Shown here in pieces: positions 38,898-47,429 of a stretch of 51,147 nt of DNA. This stretch comes from Achromobacter pulmonis (lineage in GTDB: Bacteria > Pseudomonadota > Gammaproteobacteria > Burkholderiales > Burkholderiaceae_B). The stretch covers positions 1 to 51,147 of the forward strand of contig NZ_CADIJV010000035.1 in NCBI RefSeq assembly GCF_902859765.1, given 5' to 3'. The notes beneath the pieces were generated by a model, which was given only the letters and a program-made list of their open reading frames with translations, was not told where the DNA came from and ran no database searches. Each line of letters opens with the position of its first letter. Position 1 is the stretch's first letter. Both the position numbers and the translations under genes were made by a program.

Positions 38898-39239
38898 CTA
38901 CATGTCTTGGTTCAATTGCCGCAGGAACGCGGCAATCACGGTTTCATTGCGACGAAAGAACACCCACTGCCCCACCTTGGTGGCCGAAATCAGCCCCGCG
39001 CGCTGCAGCACCGCAAGATGCGAAGACACGGTGGACTGCGACAGCCCGCAACGCCCGTCGATATGGCCCGCGCATACCCCGTGTTCAAAGGTATGGCCCG
39101 GACGTTCCTGGAAGTGCGCCTGCGGCTCCTTCAACCACCCCAGGATCTCGCGGCGCACGGGATTGGCCAACGCCTTGAGAATGGCGTCGACATCGATCTG
39201 CGTGGAGGCCTCGGCGGCGGTGGAAGCAGTGGTCGTCAT
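38898..39239 (-). CDS. ArsR/SmtB family transcriptional regulator
   Basis: The ATG at 39239 gives 113 residues. The winged helix spans about residues 18-105, with DAILKALANPVRREILGWL, recognition helix CGLSQSTVSSHLAVLQRAGLI and wing KVGQWVFFRRNE. Two cysteines, Cys56 and Cys64, flank the recognition helix (GVCAGHIDGRCGLSQ); classic ELCVCDL metal motif is absent, so these could sense electrophiles or redox state. It precedes the ene-reductase gene and sits 26 bases from a near-perfect palindrome. Confidence 0.88.
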   Translation of the reverse strand: MTTTASTAAEASTQIDVDAILKALANPVRREILGWLKEPQAHFQERPGHTFEHGVCAGHIDGRCGLSQSTVSSHLAVLQRAGLISATKVGQWVFFRRNETVIAAFLRQLNQDM

Positions 39240-39265
39240 ATTGAAATATCGCAATTTATCGAATC

Positions 39266-39289
39266 TTATATCGAGATATCCCGATATAA
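39266..39289. promoter_or_regulatory. 24-bp near-perfect palindrome, ArsR operator candidate
   Basis: TTATATCG (39266-39273) pairs exactly with CGATATAA (39282-39289), and the centre carries GATATC (39275-39280); only the A74/C81 pair breaks full symmetry. It lies 27 bases upstream of the ArsR start, and a related TATCG/CGATA repeat pattern continues towards the gene. A 12-2-12-type dyad is usual for ArsR regulators. Binding is inferred. Confidence 0.7.
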
Positions 39290-39338
39290 CGTCATACCCC
39301 TGCCGGCCGAGGGGCTTTCCCGGCGCCCTGGCGAACCC

Positions 39339-39755
39339 TCACTCGCCCTGCACCCTTCCCCGCAGCCGCTTGACTTCGCCATGCAGCACCTTGCGCTGCA
39401 CCCGCCGCCGCTGCGACGCCCGCGTCGGCTTGGTCGCCCGGCGCGGCTTGTCCACCTTCGCCGCCGCCCGCACCATATTCACCAGCCGCTCGATCGCCTC
39501 GGCCCGGTTTTTGTCCTGGCTGCGGAACGACTGCGACTTGATGACGATCACCCCCTCCTTGGAAATGCGATGGTCGCTCATCGCGCACAACGCCTCCTTG
39601 ATCTCGGGCGGCAACGACGATGCCCGCACATCGAACCGCAGATGCACCGCGCTCGACACCTTATTGACGTTCTGCCCGCCCGCGCCCTGCGCCCGGATCA
39701 TCGAGAACTCAATCTCGCGCTCGTCGATATAGAGAGAATCTTGAACATGAAACAT
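39339..39755 (-). CDS. arfB: Alternative ribosome-rescue factor (codon-independent release factor)
   Basis: The 138-residue protein (ATG at 39755) has the catalytic GGQ in IRAQGAGGQNVNKVSSAVHL and the positively charged C-terminal tail (RRATKPTRASQRRRVQRK) that enters the empty mRNA channel of stalled ribosomes. Size and tail match ArfB/YaeJ rather than a full release factor. It hydrolyses peptidyl-tRNA on non-stop ribosomes. It is divergent from queE, 186 bases away. Confidence 0.93.
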   Translation of the reverse strand: MFHVQDSLYIDEREIEFSMIRAQGAGGQNVNKVSSAVHLRFDVRASSLPPEIKEALCAMSDHRISKEGVIVIKSQSFRSQDKNRAEAIERLVNMVRAAAKVDKPRRATKPTRASQRRRVQRKVLHGEVKRLRGRVQGE

Positions 39756-39941
39756 AGCGCGAGAGTATATAAGCCCCACGCCCAGGGCGACCTGCGAAGC
39801 GCCCTGCCCTCGGCCTGCGGATTCCCCAAAAAGCGAAAAAGCCCACGACATCAAGGACATCCCAGACCCGCGCCCCCAAGAACGACTAAAATAATGCGCT
39901 TTTGCCCCCCTCCTGGGCGCTCGCCCCGAGCGCCATCCCCC

Positions 39942-40574
39942 ATGACCTACACCGCCAAAGAAATCTTCAAAACCCTGCAAGGCGAAGGCGCCCACGCAGG
40001 CCGCGCGGCGGTCTTCTGCCGGTTCGCGGGCTGTAATCTCTGGACCGGCCGCGAAAGCGACCGCGCCAGCGCCGCCTGCACCTTCTGCGACACCGACTTC
40101 ATCGGCACCGACGGCGAAGGCGGCGGTAAATTCGCCACCCCCGACCTGCTCGCCGACGCCATCGAAGCCGCCTGGGGCCCCGACACCGCCAACCGCTACA
40201 TCGTCTTCACCGGCGGCGAACCCCTGCTGCAACTGGACGCCCCCCTGCTGGCCGCCGTCCACGCCCGCGGCTTCACCGTCGCCATCGAAACCAACGGCAC
40301 CGTCCAGCCGCCGCCCGGCATCGACTGGATCTGCGTCAGCCCCAAAGGCACCGCCCCCGTCGTCATCGAGCGCGGCAACGAACTCAAGCTGGTCTACCCC
40401 CAGCCCAACGCCCTGCCTCCGCGTTTCGAACACCTGGACTTCGAGCACTTCTTCCTGCAACCCATGGACGGCCCCGCCCGCCAGGCCAACACCGAACAAG
40501 CCGTCCAGTACTGCATGCAGCACCCGCAATGGCGCCTGAGCCTGCAGACCCATAAATACATAGGCATTCCATGA
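39942..40574 (+). CDS. queE: 7-carboxy-7-deazaguanine synthase
   Basis: The ATG at 39942 gives 210 residues; the frame is open far upstream but that part is only an antisense shadow of the ArfB, ArsR and ene-reductase genes. QueE is a radical-SAM enzyme converting carboxytetrahydropterin to carboxydeazaguanine for queuosine. The cluster cysteines follow a CX14CX2C pattern (Cys31, Cys46, Cys49 in CNLWTGRESDR...CTFCDTDF), as described for Burkholderia multivorans QueE, not the usual CX3CX2C. TGGEPLLQLD and a GTVQPPPGIDWICVSPK segment follow. Its stop overlaps queD by four bases. Confidence 0.94.
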   Translation: MTYTAKEIFKTLQGEGAHAGRAAVFCRFAGCNLWTGRESDRASAACTFCDTDFIGTDGEGGGKFATPDLLADAIEAAWGPDTANRYIVFTGGEPLLQLDAPLLAAVHARGFTVAIETNGTVQPPPGIDWICVSPKGTAPVVIERGNELKLVYPQPNALPPRFEHLDFEHFFLQPMDGPARQANTEQAVQYCMQHPQWRLSLQTHKYIGIP

Positions 40575-41014
40575 TTTCCGTGACCCGCAGGCTTGAATTC
40601 GACGCCGGCCACCGCATCCCCGACCATCGCAGCCAGTGCCGCAACCTGCACGGCCACCGCTACGTGCTCGAAATCACCCTGACCGGCGACGTCGTCCAGG
40701 CTCCTGGCGAATCCGACAACGGCATGCTGATGGACTTCGCCGACATCAAGCGCATCGCCAAGACGCACATCGTCGACGTCTGGGACCACGCCTTCCTGGT
40801 CTTCGAGGGCGACACCGCCGTGCGCGGCTTCCTGGATTCGATGCCCGACCACAAGACCGTGGTGCTGGACCGCATCCCCACCGCCGAAAACCTGGCCGCC
40901 ATCATCTTCGAGATCCTGGCGCCGCACTATCATGGCCACTACGGCGCCGACCTGCGCCTGACCCGTGTGCGCCTGTACGAAACGCCCAACTGCTGGGCCG
41001 ACTGCAACGCCTGA
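40571..41014 (+). CDS. queD: 6-carboxytetrahydropterin synthase
   Basis: The 147-residue protein converts dihydroneopterin triphosphate to 6-carboxytetrahydropterin, the substrate of QueE. The zinc ligands are His14 (FDAGHRIPDH), and His27/His29 in CRNLHGHRY, with catalytic Cys23. MLMDFADIKRI and the late RLYETPNCWADC fit the family. It is coupled to queE by ATGA overlap. queC and queF are not in the window; no preQ1 riboswitch was seen upstream. Confidence 0.95.
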   Translation: MISVTRRLEFDAGHRIPDHRSQCRNLHGHRYVLEITLTGDVVQAPGESDNGMLMDFADIKRIAKTHIVDVWDHAFLVFEGDTAVRGFLDSMPDHKTVVLDRIPTAENLAAIIFEILAPHYHGHYGADLRLTRVRLYETPNCWADCNA

Positions 41015-41170
41015 TGCCCCCGCGCGCGGCGGCAAAACCGCCCGCCCGCGCTGCCGCGACATCTCCGCCCCCGGGCGTCCCGCCCCGCCACACCAGGATC
41101 GCCGGGCGCCGCGGCCTGGCTTGGCCCGCCCGGCTTTCCATCCACGGAACACCCGCCCCTGATTTTTCCG

Positions 41171-41236
41171 ATTGAAAGAATCAATGGAGATCTTCACTAT
41201 TTTCAATTAATAGTAAGCTAATAGATAGGATACAAT
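41171..41236. promoter_or_regulatory. AT-rich control region before the MarR operon
   Basis: The 230-base spacer after queD turns AT-rich here. ATTGA-AAGAA-TCAAT (41171-41185) is a perfect five-base dyad; TAATAG occurs twice in direct orientation (41208-41213 and 41219-41224); TACAAT at 41231-41236 could be a minus-10 very near the start at 41245. Candidate promoter and MarR binding sites; not provable by eye. Confidence 0.4.
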
Positions 41237-41244
41237 CGATTTCC

Positions 41245-41718
41245 ATGAAGACCCCCACCGACTCCCAGCTCATGGCCACCACCGCCAACCTGATGGTGCT
41301 GTCGCGCGCCTATCGCGGCGCCGCCGACAAGGCCCTGGCCGACTACGGCCTGTCGCAAGCCACCGCCTGGCCCGTGATCCTGGCCGGCCGGCTCGGCGAC
41401 GGCGTGCGCCAGGGCGCGCTGGCCGAGGCCCTGGGAGTCGAAGGTCCGTCCCTGGTGCGCGTGCTCGACCAACTGGTCGCCGCCGGCCTGATGGAACGGC
41501 GCGAAGACCCGCACGACCGCCGCGCCAAGACCCTGCACCTGACCGAGGCCGGCCATGCGCTGCGCAAGCAGGTCGAGGACGTGCTGGTGGAACTGCGCCG
41601 GCGCCTGTTCGGCGGCATCAGCGAAGCCGACCTGCAGGCCTGCCTGCGCGTGTTCGAGACGCTCAAGACCGCCCTGGGGCGCAGTGCCGCCGGCGCCCAG
41701 GAGGACCCGCGGCCATGA
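41245..41718 (+). CDS. MarR family transcriptional regulator
   Basis: The 157-residue protein has the MarR winged helix: DYGLSQATAWPVILAGRL, GALAEALGVEGPSLVRVLDQLVAAGLMERREDPHDRRAKTLHLTEAG with the DxRxK-like wing. It is the first gene of a MarR-FUSC-DUF1656-HlyD-OMF operon and overlaps the FUSC start by four bases. MarR members often repress such pumps until an aromatic acid or phenol binds; here that is inferred from context. Confidence 0.92.
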   Translation: MKTPTDSQLMATTANLMVLSRAYRGAADKALADYGLSQATAWPVILAGRLGDGVRQGALAEALGVEGPSLVRVLDQLVAAGLMERREDPHDRRAKTLHLTEAGHALRKQVEDVLVELRRRLFGGISEADLQACLRVFETLKTALGRSAAGAQEDPRP

Positions 41719-43769
41719 AACTGCCCAACGTCCGCGAGACTATCTTCTCCCTCAAGAGTTACCTGAGCGCCATCATGGCGCTCTATCTTTCGTACAGCAT
41801 CGGCCTGCCGCGCCCGTTCTGGGCCATGACCACGGCTTACATCGTGGCCCAGCCCTGGTCCGGCGCGGTGCGCTCCAAGGCGCTGTACCGCCTGGTCGGC
41901 ACCTTCTGCGGCTCGGCCATGACCGTCTACATGGTGCCGCGCCTGTCCAATTCGCCGGTGGTCATGACCGCCGCCATGGTGGCCTGGGTCGGCTTCTGCC
42001 TGTACCTGTCGGTGCTGGACCGTACCCCGCGCTCGTACCTGTTCATGCTGGCCGGCTACACCGCCGCCATGATCGGCTTTCCCAGCGTCACCGACCCGTC
42101 GCTGGTGTTCGACACGGCGCTGGCGCGGGTCGAGGAAATCAGCCTGGGCATCGTCTGCGCCACGCTGATTCACAGCATCGTGCTGCCGCGCGGCCTGGCG
42201 CCGGCCCTGACGCTGCAGCTGGACAAGGCGGTGCGCGACGCCAAGCTCTGGATCCACGACACCCTGAGCGGCCAGACCGCCGAACAGAAAGACCGCGACC
42301 GCCGCGTACTGGCCAACGACATCACCCAACTGCGCCTGCTGTCGACCCACGTGCCGTTCGACACCGGCAACCTGCGCTGGACCGCCGGCGCGGTGCGCGC
42401 CATGCAGGACCAGATCGCCGCGCTCACCCCCGCCGTCTCGGCCGTCGAAGACCGCATGCGCGCCCTGCAGGCCGACGGCCAGGCCCTGCCCGAGCCCGTC
42501 TCGCAGGTGCTGGCCGACATCTCCGAATGGATCAACGCCGGCGCTCAGGCAAGCCACGAAACCGCGGTGCAATTGCGCGCCGCCGTCTCGCGCCTGACGC
42601 CCGCCATCGACAGCCGCTCGGGCTGGCGCGATGCGCTGCTGGCCAGCCTGATGACGCGGCTGCGCGAACTGATCGACACCTATGACGAATGCCTGGCGCT
42701 GCGCCGTGAGATCCGCGCCGGACTGGCCGGCGCCCCGCTGCGCGCGCCGCGCGCCGCCGGCGGCGCCAGCGCCACCAACCGCACGCTGCACCGCGACCGC
42801 GGCATGGCCTTGCTGTCGGCCGCCGCCGCCGGCGTGGCCATTTCGGTCGTCTGCCTGTTCTGGATCGGCACGGCCTGGAGCAACGGCGCCACCGCTGCCT
42901 TGATGGCCGCCATCTTCAGCAGCTTCTTCGCCTCGCAGGACAATCCGGTGCCGGGCATCATGCAATTCCTGACCTACACGGTGTATTCGATCCCGTTGTC
43001 GGCGCTGTACCTGCTGGGCATCATGCCCGCCATCCACTCGTTCGAAATGCTGGCGCTGGCGATGCTGCCCACCGCTTTCGTGCTGGGCATCTTCATCGCG
43101 CGGCCGGCCTCCACCGGCAAGGCCATGGCGATGCTGTTCGGCTTCCTGGGCACCATGGCGTTGCAGGACACCCACACGGCCGACCTGGTGTCGTTCATCG
43201 ACGCGCAACTGGCCCAGTGCCTGGGCGTGGCCACCGCCGCGATCATCGCCGCCATCTTCCGCACCGTCAGCGCCGACTGGAGCGCGCGCCGCATCCAGGC
43301 CGCCAACTGGAACGAACTGGCCGCGCTGGCCAGCTCGCCACGCGCGCCGGCCCGCCACACCTACGCCGCCCGCATGCTCGACCGCATCGGCCTGCTGCAA
43401 CCGCGCCTGGCACTGGCCAAGCGCGCCGACGACCTGATCGCGGCCGACGCGCTCAAAGACCTGCGCGTAGGCCGCGACATCGCCGAACTGCAACGCGCCC
43501 GCCGCCACCTGCCCATGGCGGACGCCAGCATCGCGCCGGTGCTCGACAGCCTGGCCCGCTTCTTCCGCGAACGCTCGACCCGGCGCGGTGGCGGCAAGAC
43601 CGCCGAGATGCTGGCGCAGATCGACCGGGCCCTGGCCAGCGTCAGCGCCACGCCCGGCACCATCGCCGCCCGCGACCGCGCGATGGTGGCCCTGGTGGGC
43701 CTGCGCCGCGCCTTCTTCCCGGAGGCGGCCGACTATCAACCCGCCCATCCCACGCTGGAAACATCATGA
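41715..43769 (+). CDS. FUSC family transporter, aromatic-acid efflux pump subunit (AaeB-like)
   Basis: The 684-residue inner-membrane protein has two FUSC-type membrane blocks (about residues 15-165 and 365-510), typical MTTAYIVAQPWSGAVRSKALYRLVGTFCGSAM opening, and cytoplasmic linkers. In AaeB-like pumps this protein exports hydroxylated aromatic acids with AaeA and AaeX. Here it is followed by DUF1656 and HlyD genes and an outer-membrane factor, giving a complete envelope-spanning set. ATGA overlap on both ends. Confidence 0.93.
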   Translation: MKLPNVRETIFSLKSYLSAIMALYLSYSIGLPRPFWAMTTAYIVAQPWSGAVRSKALYRLVGTFCGSAMTVYMVPRLSNSPVVMTAAMVAWVGFCLYLSVLDRTPRSYLFMLAGYTAAMIGFPSVTDPSLVFDTALARVEEISLGIVCATLIHSIVLPRGLAPALTLQLDKAVRDAKLWIHDTLSGQTAEQKDRDRRVLANDITQLRLLSTHVPFDTGNLRWTAGAVRAMQDQIAALTPAVSAVEDRMRALQADGQALPEPVSQVLADISEWINAGAQASHETAVQLRAAVSRLTPAIDSRSGWRDALLASLMTRLRELIDTYDECLALRREIRAGLAGAPLRAPRAAGGASATNRTLHRDRGMALLSAAAAGVAISVVCLFWIGTAWSNGATAALMAAIFSSFFASQDNPVPGIMQFLTYTVYSIPLSALYLLGIMPAIHSFEMLALAMLPTAFVLGIFIARPASTGKAMAMLFGFLGTMALQDTHTADLVSFIDAQLAQCLGVATAAIIAAIFRTVSADWSARRIQAANWNELAALASSPRAPARHTYAARMLDRIGLLQPRLALAKRADDLIAADALKDLRVGRDIAELQRARRHLPMADASIAPVLDSLARFFRERSTRRGGGKTAEMLAQIDRALASVSATPGTIAARDRAMVALVGLRRAFFPEAADYQPAHPTLETS

Positions 43770-43978
43770 TCGGCGAATTCAACCTCTATGGCATCTACTT
43801 CCCCTGGCTGCTGGTGCTGGGCGTGATCACCCTGGGCGTGGCCTGGGCGGTGCGCCGCGTGCTGGCGCGCGCCGGGCTGTATCGCCTGGTGTGGCACCCG
43901 GCGCTGTTCGATCTGGCGCTGTTCATCGTGCTGCTGTATGGCGTCTCCCTCATTTCCCCTTATTTTGTGCAGAGATAG
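43766..43978 (+). CDS. DUF1656 small membrane protein (AaeX-like)
   Basis: The 70-residue protein has two membrane helices around FPWLLVLGVITLGVAWAVRRVL and ALFDLALFIVLLYGVSL, and starts with the family's GEFNLYGIYFP. DUF1656/AaeX proteins accompany FUSC-HlyD pumps; their function is unknown. It overlaps the FUSC stop by four bases and precedes the HlyD start by two. Confidence 0.9.
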   Translation: MIGEFNLYGIYFPWLLVLGVITLGVAWAVRRVLARAGLYRLVWHPALFDLALFIVLLYGVSLISPYFVQR

Positions 43979-43980
43979 GT

Positions 43981-44892
43981 ATGAAACTCCCCAACGCCCT
44001 GCGCCCCGCCGCCCTCGGCAAGTTCGCGCTGACCGCCGCCGTGGTCGCGGCCGCCGTCTACGCCGGCTGGCAACTGTGGGTGCACTATGAAGTCGAACCC
44101 TGGACCCGCGATGGCCGCGTCAAGGCCTACGTGGTGCAGGTGGCCCCGGACGTGTCCGGCCTGGTGACCGCCGTGCCGGTGCACGACAACCAGGACGTCA
44201 AGGCCGGCGACGTGCTGTTCGAGATCGACCGCGCGCGCTTCCAGCTGGCCTATGACCAGGCCGAAGCCTCGGTGCGCTCGCAACAGGTGGCGCGCGACCA
44301 GGCGCTGCGCGACGCCAGGCGCAACCGTGCGCTGGGCCAGTTGGTGGCCGCCGAAACGCGGGAACAGAGCCAGGCCAAGCTGCAACAGACCGAAGCCGCG
44401 CTGGCCCAGGCCAAGGTGCAGCTGGACACCGCGCGCCTGAACCTGGAACGCAGCCGCGTGCTAGCCGCAACCGACGGCCGCGTCACCAACCTGGACCTGC
44501 GCGCCGGCTCGTACGCCAGCGCCGGCCATGGCGTGATGGCGCTGGTCGACGCCAGCTCGTTCTACGTCGAAGGCTATTTCGAAGAAACCAAGCTGCCCGG
44601 CATCCACACGGGCGACCCCGTCACCGTCACGCTGATGGGCGACAACCGCCAGATACGCGGCCACGTCGAAAGCATCGCGCTGGGCATCGCCGACCGCGAC
44701 CGCAGCACCGGCGCCAACCTGCTGCCGAACGTGAACCCGACCTTCAACTGGGTGCGCCTGGCGCAACGCATCCCGGTGCGCGTGAAGATCGACGACGTGC
44801 CCGCGGGCGTGCGCCTGGTCGCCGGCCAGACCGCCACCGTCGTGGTCAACGCCGCCCCGTCCGCGCAAACCGGCGCGCGCCAGCCCTCGTGA
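43981..44892 (+). CDS. HlyD-family periplasmic adaptor (AaeA-like)
   Basis: From the ATG at 43981 the protein has 303 residues: one N-terminal membrane anchor (about 13-34), the family motif VEPWTRDGRVKAYVVQVAPDVSGLV, a lipoyl half, a coiled hairpin (about 85-155), the second lipoyl half RVTNLDLRAGSYASAGHG and a barrel domain. DARTRDGRVRA-type openings are diagnostic for AaeA/EmrA-like adaptors of FUSC pumps. It links the pump to the outer-membrane factor. Confidence 0.92.
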   Translation: MKLPNALRPAALGKFALTAAVVAAAVYAGWQLWVHYEVEPWTRDGRVKAYVVQVAPDVSGLVTAVPVHDNQDVKAGDVLFEIDRARFQLAYDQAEASVRSQQVARDQALRDARRNRALGQLVAAETREQSQAKLQQTEAALAQAKVQLDTARLNLERSRVLAATDGRVTNLDLRAGSYASAGHGVMALVDASSFYVEGYFEETKLPGIHTGDPVTVTLMGDNRQIRGHVESIALGIADRDRSTGANLLPNVNPTFNWVRLAQRIPVRVKIDDVPAGVRLVAGQTATVVVNAAPSAQTGARQPS

Positions 44893-44947
44893 GCGCCGCG
44901 CTCGCGCAACCCCGCAACCTTTCAGACAACGCCAAGCCGTAACCGCC

Positions 44948-46369
44948 ATGAACACCCGATTCCTCCTGCCGCTGATGCTGTCCGCCGCGCTGGCCGGATG
45001 CGCCGCCGTGGGCCCTGACTACCAGGTGCCCGCCGACGCGGCCGCCACCCGGCCCGACGCGCAGGCACCGTTCGCCGAGGCGCGGGAAGGCGTGTTCCTG
45101 CGCGACCCGGTGCCCGGACGCTGGTGGCGCCTGTACAACGACCGGGTGCTCGACGGCCTGGTGGAAAAGGCCCTGGCCGCCAACACCGACCTGCGCGTGG
45201 CCAGCGCCAACCTCGAACGCGCCCAGGCCGCCGTGCGCGAAACCCAGGCCCAACAACACCCCAGCCTGGGCATGAACGCCTCGCCCAGCTTCGGCCATGT
45301 GTCCGGCATCCAGGAACTGGCGCCGGGCATCGACCCGCCCAACCGCTGGTCATACTCGGCCGGCGCCAGCATGTCGTACCAGGTGGACCTGGTCGGCCAG
45401 ATCCGGCGCGCGGTGGAAGCGGCCGGCGCCGATGCGCAGGCGGCGCAGGCCGCCTACGACGCCACCCGCGTCACGGTCGCGGCCGAAACCGCGCGCGCCT
45501 ACGCCAACCTGTGTTCGGCCGGCATGCAACTGGCCTCGGCCGAACACTCGGTCAAGGTGCAGCAGGAATCGCTGGACGCCGTCAGCCGTCTGCAACGCGC
45601 CGGCCGTGGCACCGCGCTGGACGTCACCCGCGCGCGCAGCCAACTGGAGCAATTGCGCGCCAGCCTGCCGCCGTTCCAGGCGCAGCAGCGCACCGCGCTG
45701 TACCGGCTGGCGGCGCTCACCGGCCAGACGCCGGCCGAGATTCCGACCGCGTTGCTGCAATGCGCCGCCGCGCCGCAGTTGCGCGAAACCATTCCGGTGG
45801 GTGACGGCGCCGCGCTGCTGCGCCGCCGTCCCGACATCCGCCAGGCCGAGCGCGCGCTGGCCGCCGCCACCGCGCGCATCGGCGTGGCCACGGCCGACCT
45901 CTACCCCAAGATCACGCTGGGCCTGTCGGGCGCCTCGGGCGGCCCGGCCGCCATGTTCGGCGACCGCGGCACCTTCAGCTGGAGCGTGGGTCCGCTGATC
46001 TCCTGGACGCTGCCGAATACCGGCGCGGTGCAGGCGCGCATCGCCGAGGCCGAGGCCAACACCAAGGCCGCCGTGGCGCGCTTTGACGCCTCGGTGCTGA
46101 ACGCGCTGCGCGAAACCGAGAGCGCGCTGGTGGTGTATGCGCGCCAACTCGACCGCCAGGCCGCGCTGCGCGCCGCGCGCGACCAGGCGGCGCAGGCCGC
46201 CGCGCAGGCGCGTCAGTTGTTCCAGTATGGCAAGACCGACTACCTGACGGTGCTGGACGCCGAACGCACCCTGGCCAGCAATGAAAGCGCGCTGGCCGCC
46301 GGCCAGGCCGAACTCAGCAACGACCAGATCGCCGTGTTCCTGGCGCTGGGCGGCGGCTGGGAGCAGTAA
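44948..46369 (+). CDS. Outer-membrane factor lipoprotein, NodT/TolC-like
   Basis: The 473-residue protein begins with a lipoprotein signal (LMLSAALAGCAAVGPDY, lipidated Cys about 19), then the two efflux repeats, with FSLRDPVPGRWWRLYN-like opening after the signal and RRRPDIRQAERALAAATARIGVATADLYPKITL starting the second repeat. It closes the MarR pump operon after a 55-base gap and would form the outer-membrane exit duct. Confidence 0.93.
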   Translation: MNTRFLLPLMLSAALAGCAAVGPDYQVPADAAATRPDAQAPFAEAREGVFLRDPVPGRWWRLYNDRVLDGLVEKALAANTDLRVASANLERAQAAVRETQAQQHPSLGMNASPSFGHVSGIQELAPGIDPPNRWSYSAGASMSYQVDLVGQIRRAVEAAGADAQAAQAAYDATRVTVAAETARAYANLCSAGMQLASAEHSVKVQQESLDAVSRLQRAGRGTALDVTRARSQLEQLRASLPPFQAQQRTALYRLAALTGQTPAEIPTALLQCAAAPQLRETIPVGDGAALLRRRPDIRQAERALAAATARIGVATADLYPKITLGLSGASGGPAAMFGDRGTFSWSVGPLISWTLPNTGAVQARIAEAEANTKAAVARFDASVLNALRETESALVVYARQLDRQAALRAARDQAAQAAAQARQLFQYGKTDYLTVLDAERTLASNESALAAGQAELSNDQIAVFLALGGGWEQ

Positions 46370-46439
46370 CCGGCAAGCCCCAGCGCACGCTCCGCGCCGA
46401 TCATGGCGCCCGCCGGGCCCGGCCCTGGCGGCATCCCCT

Positions 46440-46459
46440 TGGCCCGTCCGCTCGGGCCA
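46440..46459 (+). terminator. Possible terminator of the MarR pump operon
   Basis: TGGCCCG (46440-46446) pairs with CGGGCCA (46453-46459) around TCCGCT and is followed by a pyrimidine-rich run with several T. It lies 70 bases after the outer-membrane-factor stop. The rest of the 179-base convergent gap (46370-46548) shows nothing else. Confidence 0.4.
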
Positions 46460-46548
46460 CGCTCCCTCTCCTTTCTCTCCACCGGCCATTGCGCCCGAGC
46501 CGTGGCTGACGCGCGGCGGCGGATTTGGCGAGGCTCACCGGCGCGCCG

Positions 46549-47268
46549 TCAATGCACCGTGGTGCCGTCGGGCGGCGACTGGTTCAGGCCCAGCGCCGCT
46601 TCCCAACTGCGCAGCGGCACGCAGGTCTGCAGGCGCACGATGGCGCGCTGGATCAGAGCCGGATGCAGTTCGTGGCCGACGTGCGTGGCCACGTCGATGG
46701 TGGAATCGCCATGCAGCTCGTCCAGCCGCGCCTGCGCCGCCTGAATCAGGGCCACCGGCATGACCGGATCGTTGGCGCCATGCAGCAAGTGCAGCGTGGT
46801 GTACTGCGGCGCGGCCTTGGGCAGTTGCGCATAACGGCCCGAAAACGCGATCACGCGGCCGGCCATGCCATCGTGCGCCTGCACCAGTTCCAGCGCCATG
46901 ATGGCGCCTTGCGAGAAGCCGGCCAGCGCGGTGTCGGACTGCAACAGGCCAAAGCGGGCCTGGGCCGCTTTCACGTAGGCTTCCAGCGGCGGCAGGGCCT
47001 GGGCCACGCGCTCGGGCCGGTTGTCGTCGGACACGCCGCGCACCGAGAACCACTGGCGGCCGGCGGCGCCGCCGTCGAAGGGTTCGAAGCCCTCGGGAAT
47101 CAGCACCGCCGCGCTGGGAAAGGCGGCGCGCACGGCCTCGGCCAGCGGCACCAGGTTGTCCGGCGTGCCGCCGACCCCGTGCAACAGGATGAACAGTTGG
47201 CGCACGTCGGTGCCGGGGTTGGGCAGGAACGCGATTTCGCGGGGGGATGGAGAGGAAGAAGTGGCCAT
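46549..47268 (-). CDS. ypfH: YpfH-like carboxylesterase/phospholipase family hydrolase
   Basis: The ATG at 47268 gives 239 residues beginning MATSSSPS; an earlier in-frame start at 47325 adds an unlikely leader. The alpha/beta hydrolase motifs are LFILLHGVGGTPDNL, nucleophile GFSQGA, acidic residue in LLHGANDPVMP and His in HVGHELHP. This matches YpfH, the cytosolic dienelactone-type esterase. Substrate unknown. Confidence 0.9.
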   Translation of the reverse strand: MATSSSPSPREIAFLPNPGTDVRQLFILLHGVGGTPDNLVPLAEAVRAAFPSAAVLIPEGFEPFDGGAAGRQWFSVRGVSDDNRPERVAQALPPLEAYVKAAQARFGLLQSDTALAGFSQGAIMALELVQAHDGMAGRVIAFSGRYAQLPKAAPQYTTLHLLHGANDPVMPVALIQAAQARLDELHGDSTIDVATHVGHELHPALIQRAIVRLQTCVPLRSWEAALGLNQSPPDGTTVH

Positions 47269-47429
47269 GCTACGGCTCCGGACAGGCACTGGGTGGCCCC
47301 ATTGTAAAATGCCGGTCACACGCAATCCTAGGCAAGGCGCCCACCGGGCCGGCTACTGCCCCCGGTGCCCACCAGGCGCTGACGGGCGATCGTGGCCGGC
47401 GCAGCGTTTTGCATCAACCAGTGCATTCC

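Noticed and set aside
39756-39941. preQ1 riboswitch before queE
   Set aside because: The spacer has no recognisable preQ1 aptamer (no conserved AGAGGTTCTAGC-like stem and A-rich tail).
37758-40574. A 938-codon plus frame ending in QueE
   Set aside because: Only the part from 39942 is QueE. The rest is antisense to the ene-reductase, ArsR and ArfB genes and shows no protein character.
41343-43748. 801-codon minus frame opposite the second FUSC gene
   Set aside because: Antisense shadow of low complexity; the operon on plus explains the region.
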